DNA from: Paraburkholderia sp. BCC1886
GTDB lineage: Bacteria; Pseudomonadota; Gammaproteobacteria; Burkholderiales; Burkholderiaceae
NCBI RefSeq assembly: GCF_900996245.1
Contig: NZ_CAAJGK010000042.1
Coordinates: 105,968 to 169,967 of the forward strand
DNA length: 64,000 nt
Reading direction: 5' to 3'
Position 1 is the stretch's first letter. Each line of letters starts with the position of its first letter. The translations under genes and the position numbers were made by a program. Of the stretch, positions 17,362 to 26,011 are shown piece after piece. The notes beneath the pieces were generated by a model. The model made no database searches. It was given only the letters and a program-made list of their open reading frames with translations, and had not been told where the DNA came from.

Positions 17362-18450
17362 TCAGATCGAACTGTCTTCCGCAGGCTGCACGCCCACGCT
17401 TTCGGGTTTGCGCTTTGCGTTGCCGGTCAGTCTGGCCAGCATGCGCAGGACGGCCACGTGGATGCTAGTCGAACGCGCCCGCTCGTTGAACGCGCCTCTG
17501 ACCGGAGAGGCTTCGTCGGAAGCGGCAAACAAGGTTGGGCGATATCGCGCGCGGGACTCGGCGTGAGTGGCCAGTTGCCCGGCATACCCCAGCCTGCGGA
17601 TCGCGCGGCCGACGAGGCCCGGCAGTAACCTCGAGAAGATGGAAAACAGCACCGTGGTGAACGTCACCGACATTTCCCGGCGGCGCGTGATCGCGGCCAG
17701 ATGAATGGCCTCGGCGATGATCTCCGGTTGATAGACCGGGGCCATCGGCCGGCCCATCCGTCCCATATGAGACACGGCGTGATCGAAGAAGGGTGTGTTG
17801 ACCGCAGGCGGGAACACGGTCGTGAGAAACACCTTGCTGCCTTCCTGAGACAGTTCGGCCTGGATGGACTGGTCGAAGCCGCGAATCGCGTGCTTCGCGC
17901 CCGAGTACGAAGACAGTAGTGGCACGCCATGAAAAGCGACCGCCGAGCAGACGTTGACGATCCGGCCGTGATCGCGCGGCAGCATGCGTTGCAATGCGAC
18001 TCGCGTGCCGTTTGCCGTGCCGAGATAGGTGACGTCGGTCACGCGCCGGAACTCTTCGGCGGGCGTATCGAGAAACCGGCCGAAGGTACCGTTGCCGGCG
18101 CAGTTCACCCAGACGTCGATGGGGCCCAGCACTTCTTCGATAGCGGTCGCGGCTGTTTCCAGTGCGATCGGGTCGGTGACGTCTGCTTGAGCCATCGCGG
18201 CTAGCGCGCCGTAATGTTCGACATCCTTGCAGGTAGCCTGCAGCCCGGCTTCGCCGCGGGCGATGACACCAACGCTCCATCCGTGACGCGCAAAAAGGCC
18301 CGCGGTGCAGCGGCCGATTCCCGATGAGCCGCCTGTGATTACCACGACCGGTGCTGTGCGGTGTTGCCCCGGGTTTGTGGGGTACGCAGGGCGGAGCGTG
18401 GCATAGGCGGCGGTTTCGGCTTCCGGTCCGGCTTCTAATCCTTCAGACAT
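17362..18450 (-). CDS. SDR family NAD(P)-dependent oxidoreductase
   Basis: The 362-residue protein is longer than a classical SDR. Residues 1-33 are a Pro/Ala-rich leader; the Rossmann domain begins at VVVITGGSSGIG, with NCAGNG and the catalytic YSGAK further on. About 100 residues after the core include a possible membrane-associated stretch (FTTVLFSIFSRLLPGLVGR) and a basic tail, as in membrane-attached 17-beta-HSD-like SDRs. That location is an inference. It lies at the edge of the accessory patch that begins after its promoter and shows normal high-GC codon use, unlike the genes further right. Confidence 0.88.
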   Translation of the reverse strand: MSEGLEAGPEAETAAYATLRPAYPTNPGQHRTAPVVVITGGSSGIGRCTAGLFARHGWSVGVIARGEAGLQATCKDVEHYGALAAMAQADVTDPIALETAATAIEEVLGPIDVWVNCAGNGTFGRFLDTPAEEFRRVTDVTYLGTANGTRVALQRMLPRDHGRIVNVCSAVAFHGVPLLSSYSGAKHAIRGFDQSIQAELSQEGSKVFLTTVFPPAVNTPFFDHAVSHMGRMGRPMAPVYQPEIIAEAIHLAAITRRREMSVTFTTVLFSIFSRLLPGLVGRAIRRLGYAGQLATHAESRARYRPTLFAASDEASPVRGAFNERARSTSIHVAVLRMLARLTGNAKRKPESVGVQPAEDSSI

Positions 18451-18906
18451 GCGAGTGTTTTGGCCAGAGGTTGACTGCGATCGGGTGCCCGAAGATAGGA
18501 GCGGGTCGTTCGATCGATGCCGAAGTTAGACCCCAGTCAGCAGACATGAAGCAGCAGCATAACCCGTTGGGCAGTTGTCGACCTGGCGAGGTGACAGACG
18601 GCAAGGTGCATTACGATTTGTAGGCTGACCGCCCATTATGTTTCGACCGCCAGGCGGATGAGCATACTGTCGAGATTTTCAGGTTTGGTTTGGGATGTCC
18701 TCGGATGGACTTGAAGTGTGAGGGGTTGCCTGAGTTCGGCCACAATCGGCCGTTCGACAACGACACCTGAATGGTTGACAATTGCGCGCAAGTCATTCTC
18801 TGACTGTTGCCGATGAACGGTTATTCGACCGGCAACAGTATCGTCGCCACTTGGCGGACTTATCGACAACGCTTTATTTGACCAAACAGAGTTCATGGAA
18901 GACCTC
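18451..18906. other. 456-base promoter and island boundary region
   Basis: No gene is supported. GC content appears to fall towards the right, which fits the entry into acquired DNA. A TTGACA hexamer at 18775-18780 is the best -35 candidate for the next gene, but no well-spaced -10 follows it. Short frames of up to about 70-140 codons cross here on both strands without family resemblance. Confidence 0.4.
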
Positions 18907-19611
18907 ATGTATACCGCGGTCGACGGCGTGTGGCTTGATGGATTGCAGTTTTGCCGCGAAGCATATCGACTTTTTGAGCGATTATTGGCAGAGCCGGATG
19001 GCGTGAAGAGATTGCGGCTTCGCACACACCCCTTTGAACGGAAGCTAATCACGGAAATATTGCCGCTGGCGCACTATCTTAAAAGTTCGTATTCGCTGGG
19101 GCGTTATATTGACGTCTGCTGGCACAGCGGCAACCAACCTTTCGATGCAGAGTTTCGGCAACGCGGCGAGTTTGTCGAGCAGCGTGGATTGCCGAAAGCG
19201 GGTTTCTTTGAAATCACAACAGCGCAACATCCGAATGATCACCTTGCACGCGAACGCCTCGAGACAGAGGGCTTCCTATTCAGCGTGCATGACCTGAAGA
19301 CCACTGCAACGAAGCGTAACCCGCACCGGAAGATAATCTCAGCGCCAGTCGTATTCTCTAACGGCAGCTTCATTGAAGACATGGCAGGCTTCATTCTTGA
19401 CGAGATCGTGAGGAAGGTAGCAAAGGGATACCCGCCTGGCTTCACGCTAATCGTCCGATGTTCGTTGAACCACCTATATCTCTCCGATGAGTGGACCAAA
19501 CTCGTTGGAAAAGTCCGTCAAAGTCTCCCGGAAAGCAGCTTCGGCGAGATTTGGATGTGCGACGACGAGAGGCCAGACGAGAGAAAAGCGATTTTGAACT
19601 CAAGCCCGTAG
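18907..19611 (+). CDS. uncharacterised protein upstream of a HEPN gene
   Basis: A 234-residue protein I cannot assign to a named family. A central PFDAEF followed about 17 residues later by FFEITTA recalls the D...E-x-(K/T) spacing of PD-(D/E)XK nuclease-like proteins, and the second half (MAGFILDEIVRKVAKGY, then FTLIVRC) has the alternating helix/strand look of that fold. This is a weak inference. ATG 18907 has GGAAG 6 bases upstream; ATG 18895 is the alternative. Codon use is less GC-rich than in the flanking SDR genes. A HEPN-type gene follows 48 bases downstream on the same strand, so the two may work together. Confidence 0.6.
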   Translation: MYTAVDGVWLDGLQFCREAYRLFERLLAEPDGVKRLRLRTHPFERKLITEILPLAHYLKSSYSLGRYIDVCWHSGNQPFDAEFRQRGEFVEQRGLPKAGFFEITTAQHPNDHLARERLETEGFLFSVHDLKTTATKRNPHRKIISAPVVFSNGSFIEDMAGFILDEIVRKVAKGYPPGFTLIVRCSLNHLYLSDEWTKLVGKVRQSLPESSFGEIWMCDDERPDERKAILNSSP

Positions 19612-19659
19612 CTTTCGGATATCCGAGTGAGTTGCATGCAACCGTTGGAGACCCTTGCA

Positions 19660-20121
19660 ATGAAAGATGACCGGCTCCGTCAGCCCCTGAAGGCCGACTA
19701 TGCAGAAGCATTGGGAAGAGCCACCTTCTGCTTCGCCATTTGTGAATGGAACGTGGTTTGGGCATGTGAGCGAATGAGCCCAGGTTCTCTTCGAAAAATC
19801 GTTGCCGATGAATTGACCGCCGGAAAGATCGCGAAGAGATTTCTCGATTTGGTGCGAAACCTGCCGAAATCCATCCAGCGACAGGAGCTAGCTGATGCTG
19901 CACAGGAGTTCAACAGACTGGTTGAAATTAGAAACAGCATCGTACACGGTAAGCCCTGCACCGGGCCTAACGGAGAGGCCCGGTTGAGCGACAAACAAGT
20001 GTTCGAGAGTTCCGACCTGGAAAGTGCTGCGGACACCTTCAGTGCATGCGGTATCGAAATGAATCGGCTATTGCATGGATTTTTGGCGACATACGCGTCC
20101 GGCGGCTCGTGTCAGGAATAA
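19660..20121 (+). CDS. HEPN-like protein with Rx4H motif
   Basis: The 153-residue, mainly helical protein carries IRNSIVHG (Arg91 to His96). This is the Rx4H signature, with Asn after Arg, of HEPN domains that act as RNases in toxin-antitoxin, abortive infection and CRISPR effectors. Upstream helices (FCFAICEWNVVWACERM and EFNRLVEIRN) fit the four-helix HEPN shape. ATG 19660 has GGAG 9 bases upstream. It follows an unknown protein gene in an apparent two-gene unit inside a patch with recombinase remnants. A small HEPN/Cthe_2314-like housekeeping protein is the alternative, and activity is not shown. Confidence 0.6.
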   Translation: MKDDRLRQPLKADYAEALGRATFCFAICEWNVVWACERMSPGSLRKIVADELTAGKIAKRFLDLVRNLPKSIQRQELADAAQEFNRLVEIRNSIVHGKPCTGPNGEARLSDKQVFESSDLESAADTFSACGIEMNRLLHGFLATYASGGSCQE

Positions 20122-20574
20122 TGGCCTTGGATTGGTAGACGAGCCCGAAAGAAGCGCTGGAAGATGACTGAACATACGTTCCGGAACGGCTGTTTCTGAG
20201 AATTTGCAATGACCGCTCCGGGTCGACCACGGTCCGAAGCGAGGCGATCTCTGGCGAGCACCGTATGCGTAGCATTGGACCGGGGTCGGCCAGTTGCAGC
20301 CGTTCGTGCGTCCGTCCATAAGGACATCCGAGCGTCCGCTTCGGCATCAGATAGCGGATCCACCTGCAATACCGATGGTCAAGACCGCGCTTGAGCAGAG
20401 TTTGCTTTGTAAAGTCGGGATCTGCGTGCCACGGTTGAGGTCAAGAATTCGTCCGGTGAGAGCAGATAGGTAAGCGCGCACTCACGTTTTGTGCTCAGCC
20501 CGTTCATCGCTGGTTCCTCGTGGCCCTCCGCGAGGGCCACGAGCGGTTTGTAGAGCGATCCGAGAGGCCGTTTT
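20122..20574. other. 453-base region with a strong hairpin before a recombinase remnant
   Basis: No intact gene is seen. The stretch around 20200-20380 resembles noncoding filler found near recombinase remnants. A hairpin with 12-base perfect arms (CTCGTGGCCCTC and GAGGGCCACGAG, loop CGC) lies at 20517-20543, just before the recombinase fragment. No N-terminal recombinase coding sequence could be found here. Confidence 0.5.
20517..20543. other. perfect 12-bp stem with 3-base loop
   Basis: The arms CTCGTGGCCCTC and GAGGGCCACGAG are fully complementary around CGC. There is no T run after it. It may mark the rightward end of the HEPN unit or a breakpoint where the recombinase gene lost its 5' part. 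Confidence 0.6.
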
Positions 20575-20952
20575 ATGCAGCGGAAGACCCAGCGGCCGGT
20601 TCAGTTCGAAATCACTGAGCAGACTCGCGCAAGTGCTGAAGCGCGGATACGGGCGGCGGGACTTTCGTCGGGCGACTATCTGTTCCCGAGCAGGATCCAC
20701 GGCTCGCCGCATCTCTCGACGCGTCAGTACGCTCGACTGGTCCATCGCTGGATCGGATCGATTGGGCTCGACGATACGGCTTACGGAACGCATACGATGC
20801 GGCGAACAAAAGCGTCTCTTATTTATCGGCGCATCGAGAATTTGCGGGCGGTTCAACTGCTGCTAGGTCACACCAAGCTCGAAAGCACCGTACGGTATCT
20901 CGGCATCGAGGTCGACGATGCACTTGAGATGGCGGAACAGACCGAGGTGTGA
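20575..20952 (+). pseudogene. tyrosine recombinase/integrase, N-terminally truncated
   Basis: This 125-residue frame is only the C-terminal half of a tyrosine recombinase. It has the HTMRRT box (His-x-x-Arg), LLGHTKLEST with the second His, and VRYLG with the catalytic Tyr. The N-terminal core-binding part and the first catalytic Arg are gone. The full-length relatives I know are about 200 residues and begin with a stretch like MFNLAI, which survives in the second broken copy 1.8 kb downstream. It is unlikely to be active alone. Both copies point the same way and flank the serine hydrolase gene. Confidence 0.8.
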
Positions 20953-21186
20953 AGGCAGAACGCCGGGCAACGATGGGACGCTGTCCGGCCACTTTGGGAC
21001 GCTCGGTCGGACGGGAGAATCGTCAACAACCGGCTTCGGAACAAATCCGCGCAACAAGTGAAGCGCCGTTCTCGGTAATTCTCAGTAACTTTCCACTGGT
21101 ATCGCCGTCAACGCTGTCGGATAGCACGACGTTGGTATAGGCACAAACAACGGTATAGCCTATCGACGCCCCTAAGGAGACTTGCT

Positions 21187-22461
21187 TTGCATTCCTTTTG
21201 CCGTATTGCCTTCGCACTCCCGGTCGCTCTGATCGCCGCATCCATGCCCGTCTTCGCAGACGAAGGTCAGAGCGCAAACCCCGTCTATTCCGCAACCGGG
21301 CCGGAGGCGAATGGATATGGGCAAAATCTGGGCTATCCAGTCGGTTTACCGTTGTTGCGTCAGCCGTACATGGTCGGAAATTACTCGCATTACGATAGCC
21401 TGCACCCTTCTCATCTTGTGGCGAAGGCTGAGACGCCATCAACCCTCGCGCGCGCATCAACTGAATTGCCCGTGAGCTACCGATACAAAGATCAAACGCT
21501 GACAGTTCAAGACTATCTTGCGCGTAATCCAACTACGGGTCTGTTGATCGCGAAGGGGAATTCAATCCTTTTTGAACATTACCAATACGGTCGCACCGAT
21601 CAGCAGCGTTTCATGTCGGAGTCCATGGCGAAGACATTCGTTTCGATGTTGGTTGGAGTCGCGGTGGCAGAGCACAAGATACACGCAATAGACGATACGG
21701 TTCAGACCTATGTGCCAGAGCTTCAGCATACCGAAATCGGAACAACCTCGATCCGTGCGTTGCTGCATATGGCTTCCGGTATTGGGTACACGCAAAGTTA
21801 TTCCAAAACAGACGACAACGCGAAACTCCATGATCTTCTGCTCTCTCCCACCGGGCCGGGGCCGATCGCCACAGTAAAAACATTCAACACGCGAGTCGCA
21901 GAACCAGAAAGTATGTTCAGCTATGCCAGTCTCGATACCGAAGTATTGGGACTAGTTTTAACTCGCGCCACTGGCATGAGCCTTTCGGAGTATTTGCAGA
22001 CTCGCGTCTGGCAGCCGATGGGGGCCGAAGCGGACGCGAGTTGGATTGTGGACAACACCGGCCAGGAGATCGCATCGTGCTGCTTCAACGCAACCTTGCG
22101 AGACTATGCTCGCTTCGGGTTAATGCTTGCTCATGACGGATCATTCAATGGCCGCCAGATCGTCCCGCGGCAGTGGGTGTTAGATGCCACCAGACCTGCC
22201 AGCCCAGGATCGTTCCTCGCGCTTGGCAAGGGAGAACACCCGAGCGGATACGGATACCAGGTCTGGCTGCTTTCCGGAGAGCGCCGGATGTTCGCGTTGG
22301 AAGGTGTGTACGGTCAACGCATCTTCATTGATCCCGAGTCTGGTCTTGTTCTCGTACATACCGCAGTCCGCACACAGGCAGTGGGATCGCCCGGAGAGGT
22401 AGAACTACACGCCCTTTGGAATGGTTTGATCAAACAGTACGGCACAGCGTTCTCGATGTAG
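21187..22461 (+). CDS. secreted serine hydrolase, class C beta-lactamase-like
   Basis: A 424-residue exported protein with a signal peptide (VALIAASMPVFA-D). It has the beta-lactamase/transpeptidase-like fold motifs: SMAK (nucleophile Ser146, Lys149) and YAS (SYASLDTEV) as the Tyr/Ser motif. The third KTG-like motif is not obvious and is perhaps replaced by the HTA near VLVHTA. The start is TTG 21187, chosen because AAGGAGA ends 6 bases before it. Members include esterases, D-aminopeptidases and peptidases more often than true beta-lactamases. It is clearly paralogous to the hydrolase at 47261-48502, and it lies between two recombinase remnants. Confidence 0.88.
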   Translation: MHSFCRIAFALPVALIAASMPVFADEGQSANPVYSATGPEANGYGQNLGYPVGLPLLRQPYMVGNYSHYDSLHPSHLVAKAETPSTLARASTELPVSYRYKDQTLTVQDYLARNPTTGLLIAKGNSILFEHYQYGRTDQQRFMSESMAKTFVSMLVGVAVAEHKIHAIDDTVQTYVPELQHTEIGTTSIRALLHMASGIGYTQSYSKTDDNAKLHDLLLSPTGPGPIATVKTFNTRVAEPESMFSYASLDTEVLGLVLTRATGMSLSEYLQTRVWQPMGAEADASWIVDNTGQEIASCCFNATLRDYARFGLMLAHDGSFNGRQIVPRQWVLDATRPASPGSFLALGKGEHPSGYGYQVWLLSGERRMFALEGVYGQRIFIDPESGLVLVHTAVRTQAVGSPGEVELHALWNGLIKQYGTAFSM

Positions 22462-22632
22462 CACGGATTGTTAACGATCCATGTCCCGTCAGTTCGTTTT
22501 TGTGGCCGTTGTCGAGACACGCGACAGTCCGTTTAGGGTCGAAGATCGACCGCTGCATCAGGCGCACAATCGATCTCCCTTTCTTCGAAAGAAGCTCGTC
22601 ATAGCAGCGCATATTCTTCCGATGCTCGTCGG

Positions 22633-23127
22633 GTGCCGTGGAACGGAATCCAGGCGTTTCGAACGAGACTGCAGATGTCGTGCAACGTTCGAGAGGTGGC
22701 GATGTTCAACCTGGCGATCAACAGTAAAGTTCGGGCGGGAGATCTGACGGGGCGGCGTCTTCAGGACATGATGCAGCAAAAGGCTCAACGGTCCGTATAG
22801 TTCGAAATCACCGGACTCGTTCACCGATGGATTGCATCGATTGGCCTCGATGACACCGCTTATGGCTCTCACACGATGCGCCGCACCGAGGCTTTGCTAA
22901 TCTATCGACGGACGCGAAACCTGCGCGCCGTTCAGCTTTTACCGGGCCATACCAGGCTCGAAAGTACCGTCCAATACCTCGGGATCGAGGTCGATATCGC
23001 AAGCGTTGTCGGTCGGACGTTCATGCGTCGGCTTCGTCCCATGACCTGCCATCGGACTGACAAAACGAATGTCCCTTCATTGCCCGAAGCGGCCAACGCC
23101 GTCCTCGCGGCACTGAAATCATCGTAG
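22633..23127 (+). pseudogene. tyrosine recombinase/integrase, second broken copy
   Basis: A single frame from about 22633 reads like the start of the family (FRTRLQ, then MFNLAINSKVRAGDL). It has an in-frame TAG shortly before FEIT and then lacks about 39 residues compared with the first copy, joining FEIT to LVHRW. It then continues through HTMRRTEALLIYRR and GHTRLEST to QYLGIEVD. A Leu to Pro change precedes the second catalytic His (PGHTRL). After about residue GIEVDIA the sequence diverges from the family. Stop, deletion and divergence together make it a pseudogene. It lies 3' of the serine hydrolase in the same orientation as the first copy. Confidence 0.8.
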
Positions 23128-23184
23128 TTGCTCGAGTGCTAAGTGCCACCGTGACATCAGATGTGTTTGCTGCTGTGCGCGACC

Positions 23185-24030
23185 TCATGCTCCGGTTTCG
23201 TAAAACAGTCCGTAGCTCTCGCCCGTTCGCTTGATTCGCGCGAAGCCGAGCTCACCCAAATGCATACCTGCGATCAAAAGCCTCTCCGAACTGACCATGT
23301 CCAGAAGCCCCGATCGTGTGGTGGCTGCGAGAGTCGGGTCCTGATCGAACGCAATGGATACATCCGGCCGTTCAATCTGGATGTGCGGGAAATGAACAAT
23401 GTCTCCCCAAACGAGAAGGCCATGATCAGGGGATTCGAAAAGATATCCGGAGTGTCCATCAGTATGTCCCGGTAGCGGCACCGCTCTGATACCGGGAAGC
23501 ACTTCGCCATCACCGAAAGTGCGCAGCCTGTCGCTGTAGCCGTCGAACACCTGACGCGCGATCAGGAAGTTACCGCGGGCACGCTCGCTGGCACGACTCA
23601 GATTTCCGTCGTCCTGCCAGAATGCGACCTCGCGCTGATGAACAACGAGCTCCGCATTCGGAAAGGCAACTTGTCCATTGGTGTCCGCCAGCCCTCCGAC
23701 ATGGTCGGGATGGGCGTGAGTGAGCAAGATTGTGTCGATTTCGGATGGCTCGACGCCAGCAAGCGATAAATTGGTTCTCAGGTTGCCGCCCCATTGCTTG
23801 ATGCCTCCCGCTCCACCGTCAATGAGAATTGTGCGGCCCGCTCCGCGTACCACATAGCAGTTGATATGCACGGCGGCAGGCTCCTTCTGCCCTGCGTCAC
23901 TTTGCATTCTTGAGGCCTCGGACGGGTCGATATTCGACAGGAAGTCCAGGCTGGCAGTGAGATAGCCGTCGCTGATTGCAGTGATCGTGAAATCTCCGGC
24001 GCGCTGACTCGGAAACGTAATGGTGGACAC
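23185..24030 (-). CDS. metallo-beta-lactamase fold hydrolase, lactonase-like
   Basis: A 281-residue metallo-beta-lactamase superfamily protein. The metal site is THAHPDH (His105, His107, Asp109, His110), with GHTDGH and WGDIVH supplying later ligands. The pattern around GAGGIKQWGGNL and the overall length match the branch that holds quorum-quenching lactonases such as AiiA-like enzymes and alkylsulfatase-unrelated hydrolases. There is no signal peptide, so it should be cytoplasmic. It is the last gene of a likely operon with a tautomerase and a 181-residue protein, facing a divergent LysR. A lactonase or thioesterase-like role in the breakdown of a small ring compound fits, but is inferred. 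Confidence 0.9.
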   Translation of the reverse strand: MSTITFPSQRAGDFTITAISDGYLTASLDFLSNIDPSEASRMQSDAGQKEPAAVHINCYVVRGAGRTILIDGGAGGIKQWGGNLRTNLSLAGVEPSEIDTILLTHAHPDHVGGLADTNGQVAFPNAELVVHQREVAFWQDDGNLSRASERARGNFLIARQVFDGYSDRLRTFGDGEVLPGIRAVPLPGHTDGHSGYLFESPDHGLLVWGDIVHFPHIQIERPDVSIAFDQDPTLAATTRSGLLDMVSSERLLIAGMHLGELGFARIKRTGESYGLFYETGA

Positions 24031-24051
24031 AACTCTTCTCCAGAATACCCG

Positions 24052-24378
24052 CTAATTGCGAGCGTGAATGTTCGGCGCGGCATGACCAAAACAACGGATG
24101 CGCGCCGTGAAACCCGTGCGGCGCACAATGGCGTCGTCCAGGGCTTCCATGAACTGGTTCATTACCGAAGGCGTGCGAAACGTTTCAAGGCGATATTGCA
24201 CTTCCGCGAAGACGGGATGTCCGTGCCCCCGGCGAACTTCGACATACATCACATGAACATTTTTGAGCGCCGCTTTGAGAACACCTGTACAGAGTTTGAT
24301 GCAGTCGCCGGTAAGCTCGGCAAGCGTCTCATCGGACGGCATGTGCGCCGCAGGAATGTGCAGGGTGACATTGGGCAT
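24052..24378 (-). CDS. tautomerase superfamily protein
   Basis: The 108-residue protein begins MPNVTLHIP. After Met removal the N-terminal Pro is the catalytic base of the 4-oxalocrotonate tautomerase/MIF superfamily. A VMYVEVRRGH strand in the middle fits the beta-alpha-beta repeat of the fold, and the length is nearer to MIF-like or double-length members than to the 62-residue 4-OT. Tautomerases convert enol and keto acids in aromatic catabolism. The gene lies 8 bases after the stop of the gene ahead of it in the operon and 21 bases before the metallo-hydrolase start. Confidence 0.85.
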   Translation of the reverse strand: MPNVTLHIPAAHMPSDETLAELTGDCIKLCTGVLKAALKNVHVMYVEVRRGHGHPVFAEVQYRLETFRTPSVMNQFMEALDDAIVRRTGFTARIRCFGHAAPNIHARN

Positions 24379-24385
24379 CGCGGGC

Positions 24386-24931
24386 CTATTTTTCCTGTTC
24401 GGTCCGCTCGGCGCAGGCGCCGATCAGTTGCTCCGTCATTGGCGAGTAAAGGTGGACGCTCCCGGGGCTGCTCTCGACAAGATGAGCATTTCGCCGAGGC
24501 AATTTTGCGAGCCAACGCCGCTCCGGAAATTTTTCGAGCGCAACGGCTTGCATGGCCAACGGTGTAAGGCCCATCTGGAACAGCGGTTCGGGGCCGTTTG
24601 CACACAGTGCGAGGAGTTCGTCAGCCTTGACCGCCGGCGCAAGTCCGATATCGCTGTAAAGATTGCGGTGCCAGTCGACAATGTGTTGCTGCCACTTTGC
24701 GAAATTGCCGCCGCCTTTCTGCCGATATTCCTCTCCCGTCAGGACATCGGGACCGTCAATCGTGTGGATGGCCAGGTAGACCGGGCAACCTTCGTTTAGC
24801 GCCTTGAAGCGCTGCGACGTGTGAAAGCCAGTCACCGAGATGAGGGCGGGCAGCTTTTCCAGGCTGTAGAAGTCATTCCATTCGGCTTCGGTGTCGAGAT
24901 CGGCGAAGCTGCATTCGACGGTGTAGATCAT
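24386..24931 (-). CDS. uncharacterised protein, possible EthD-like dimeric barrel
   Basis: A 181-residue cytoplasmic protein. The N-terminal half (YTVECSFADLDTEAEWNDFY, then LPALISVTGFHTSQRFKAL) reads like a dimeric alpha/beta-barrel domain of the EthD/antibiotic-monooxygenase kind. The C-terminal half (WQQHIVDWHRNLYSDIG) has conserved Trp and His residues but no motif I can name. ATG 24931 was chosen because AAGGA lies about 7 bases upstream; the in-frame ATGs at 24946 and 24973 are poorer. It is the first gene of the operon with a tautomerase and a lactonase-like hydrolase, divergent from a LysR gene, so it probably acts on the same small molecule. Confidence 0.72.
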   Translation of the reverse strand: MIYTVECSFADLDTEAEWNDFYSLEKLPALISVTGFHTSQRFKALNEGCPVYLAIHTIDGPDVLTGEEYRQKGGGNFAKWQQHIVDWHRNLYSDIGLAPAVKADELLALCANGPEPLFQMGLTPLAMQAVALEKFPERRWLAKLPRRNAHLVESSPGSVHLYSPMTEQLIGACAERTEQEK

Positions 24932-25097
24932 CAGATTATCCTTCATGACGGCTGGGCACATTGCTGCAGACAATCGATAGTCACTGCAGTAACGTAATGA
25001 TAATCTGGTGTTTTCCGCACCTACAGCGATATAAAGTCAGTCTTCGGTGACATTTGATCAAGCTGGCGCGGAGGGCGTTCCAACTGGCGAGATTTCG

Positions 25098-25991
25098 ATG
25101 CGACGTAAAATTCCAAGCAATTCCGCGCTCCTCGCTTTTGAGGCAGCGGCCCGGCACGTCAGCTTCGCCCGCGCGGCCGAGGAACTGGCGCTGACCGAGG
25201 GCGCTGTCAGTCGTCAGATCGGTCGCCTGGAATCGTTTTTGGGTGTTGCGCTGTTCGAGCGAACTGGAAATCGGGTGCGACTTGCGCCCAACGGTACGCG
25301 GTACGCCGTGCAGGTTCGCGAGACTCTAGATCGGCTGGAGCGGGACAGCCTGTATCTCATGGGACAACCTGTCGAAGGCGCAAGCATTGATATCGCCGCA
25401 ATTCCAACCTTCGCGACCCGTTGGCTCATCCCTCGACTGAAGCGCTTCCAGCATAAGCATCCGAACATTACCGTTCATATCTCCGAACGCATGGAGCCCT
25501 TCATCCTTGCCGGCAGCGGTTTCGACGCAGCGATCCATTTTGAGCATCCCGCTTGGGCGGGTATGCATCTCCATGAGCTGCTGGAGGAGGTGCTGGTGCC
25601 CGTCTGTAGTCCGACGCTCGTCGCACACGCCGGTGAGAACCTGTCGCTAGACGAGCTGCCACGCCTTCACAGGCGGCAAAACCCGGACGCGTGGCAGCTT
25701 TACGCACAAGAGGTCGGCATCGAGCTGACCAATTCTGCGGTAGGTGCACGTTACGATCTCCATTCCATGCTGATAGAGGCAGCCATAGCTGGCCTGGGAG
25801 TCGCGTTGGTGCCGCGTCTCTACATCGGAGCAGAGCTTCAACAAGGTCGTCTGGTCGCGCCCTGGCCCGACGGCAAGGCGATTACCAAAAACTTCTGCCT
25901 CGTTCTTCCTGAGCCGATCGAGTTGAGTGAAGGGCCACTGCAGGCATTTGCAAAATGGATACTTGACGAAGCCCGGAGCCCGGCGGTTTAA
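25098..25991 (+). CDS. LysR family regulator, GcvA-like
   Basis: A 297-residue LysR protein whose N-terminus (IPSNSALLAFEAAARHVSFARAAEEL) has the GcvA/AmpR-type helix-turn-helix, followed by LTEGAVSRQIGRLE. The ligand-binding domain spans about residues 90-290. ATG 25098 gives the family-typical N-terminus; upstream in-frame residues are unrelated. It is divergent from the 181-residue protein/tautomerase/metallo-hydrolase operon, which it probably controls. In the 166-base divergent promoter CTGCAG occurs twice, about 15 bases apart. A second LysR gene converges on it. Confidence 0.92.
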   Translation: MRRKIPSNSALLAFEAAARHVSFARAAEELALTEGAVSRQIGRLESFLGVALFERTGNRVRLAPNGTRYAVQVRETLDRLERDSLYLMGQPVEGASIDIAAIPTFATRWLIPRLKRFQHKHPNITVHISERMEPFILAGSGFDAAIHFEHPAWAGMHLHELLEEVLVPVCSPTLVAHAGENLSLDELPRLHRRQNPDAWQLYAQEVGIELTNSAVGARYDLHSMLIEAAIAGLGVALVPRLYIGAELQQGRLVAPWPDGKAITKNFCLVLPEPIELSEGPLQAFAKWILDEARSPAV

Positions 25992-26011
25992 AGCATCGCC
26001 CACGCGGCCCG

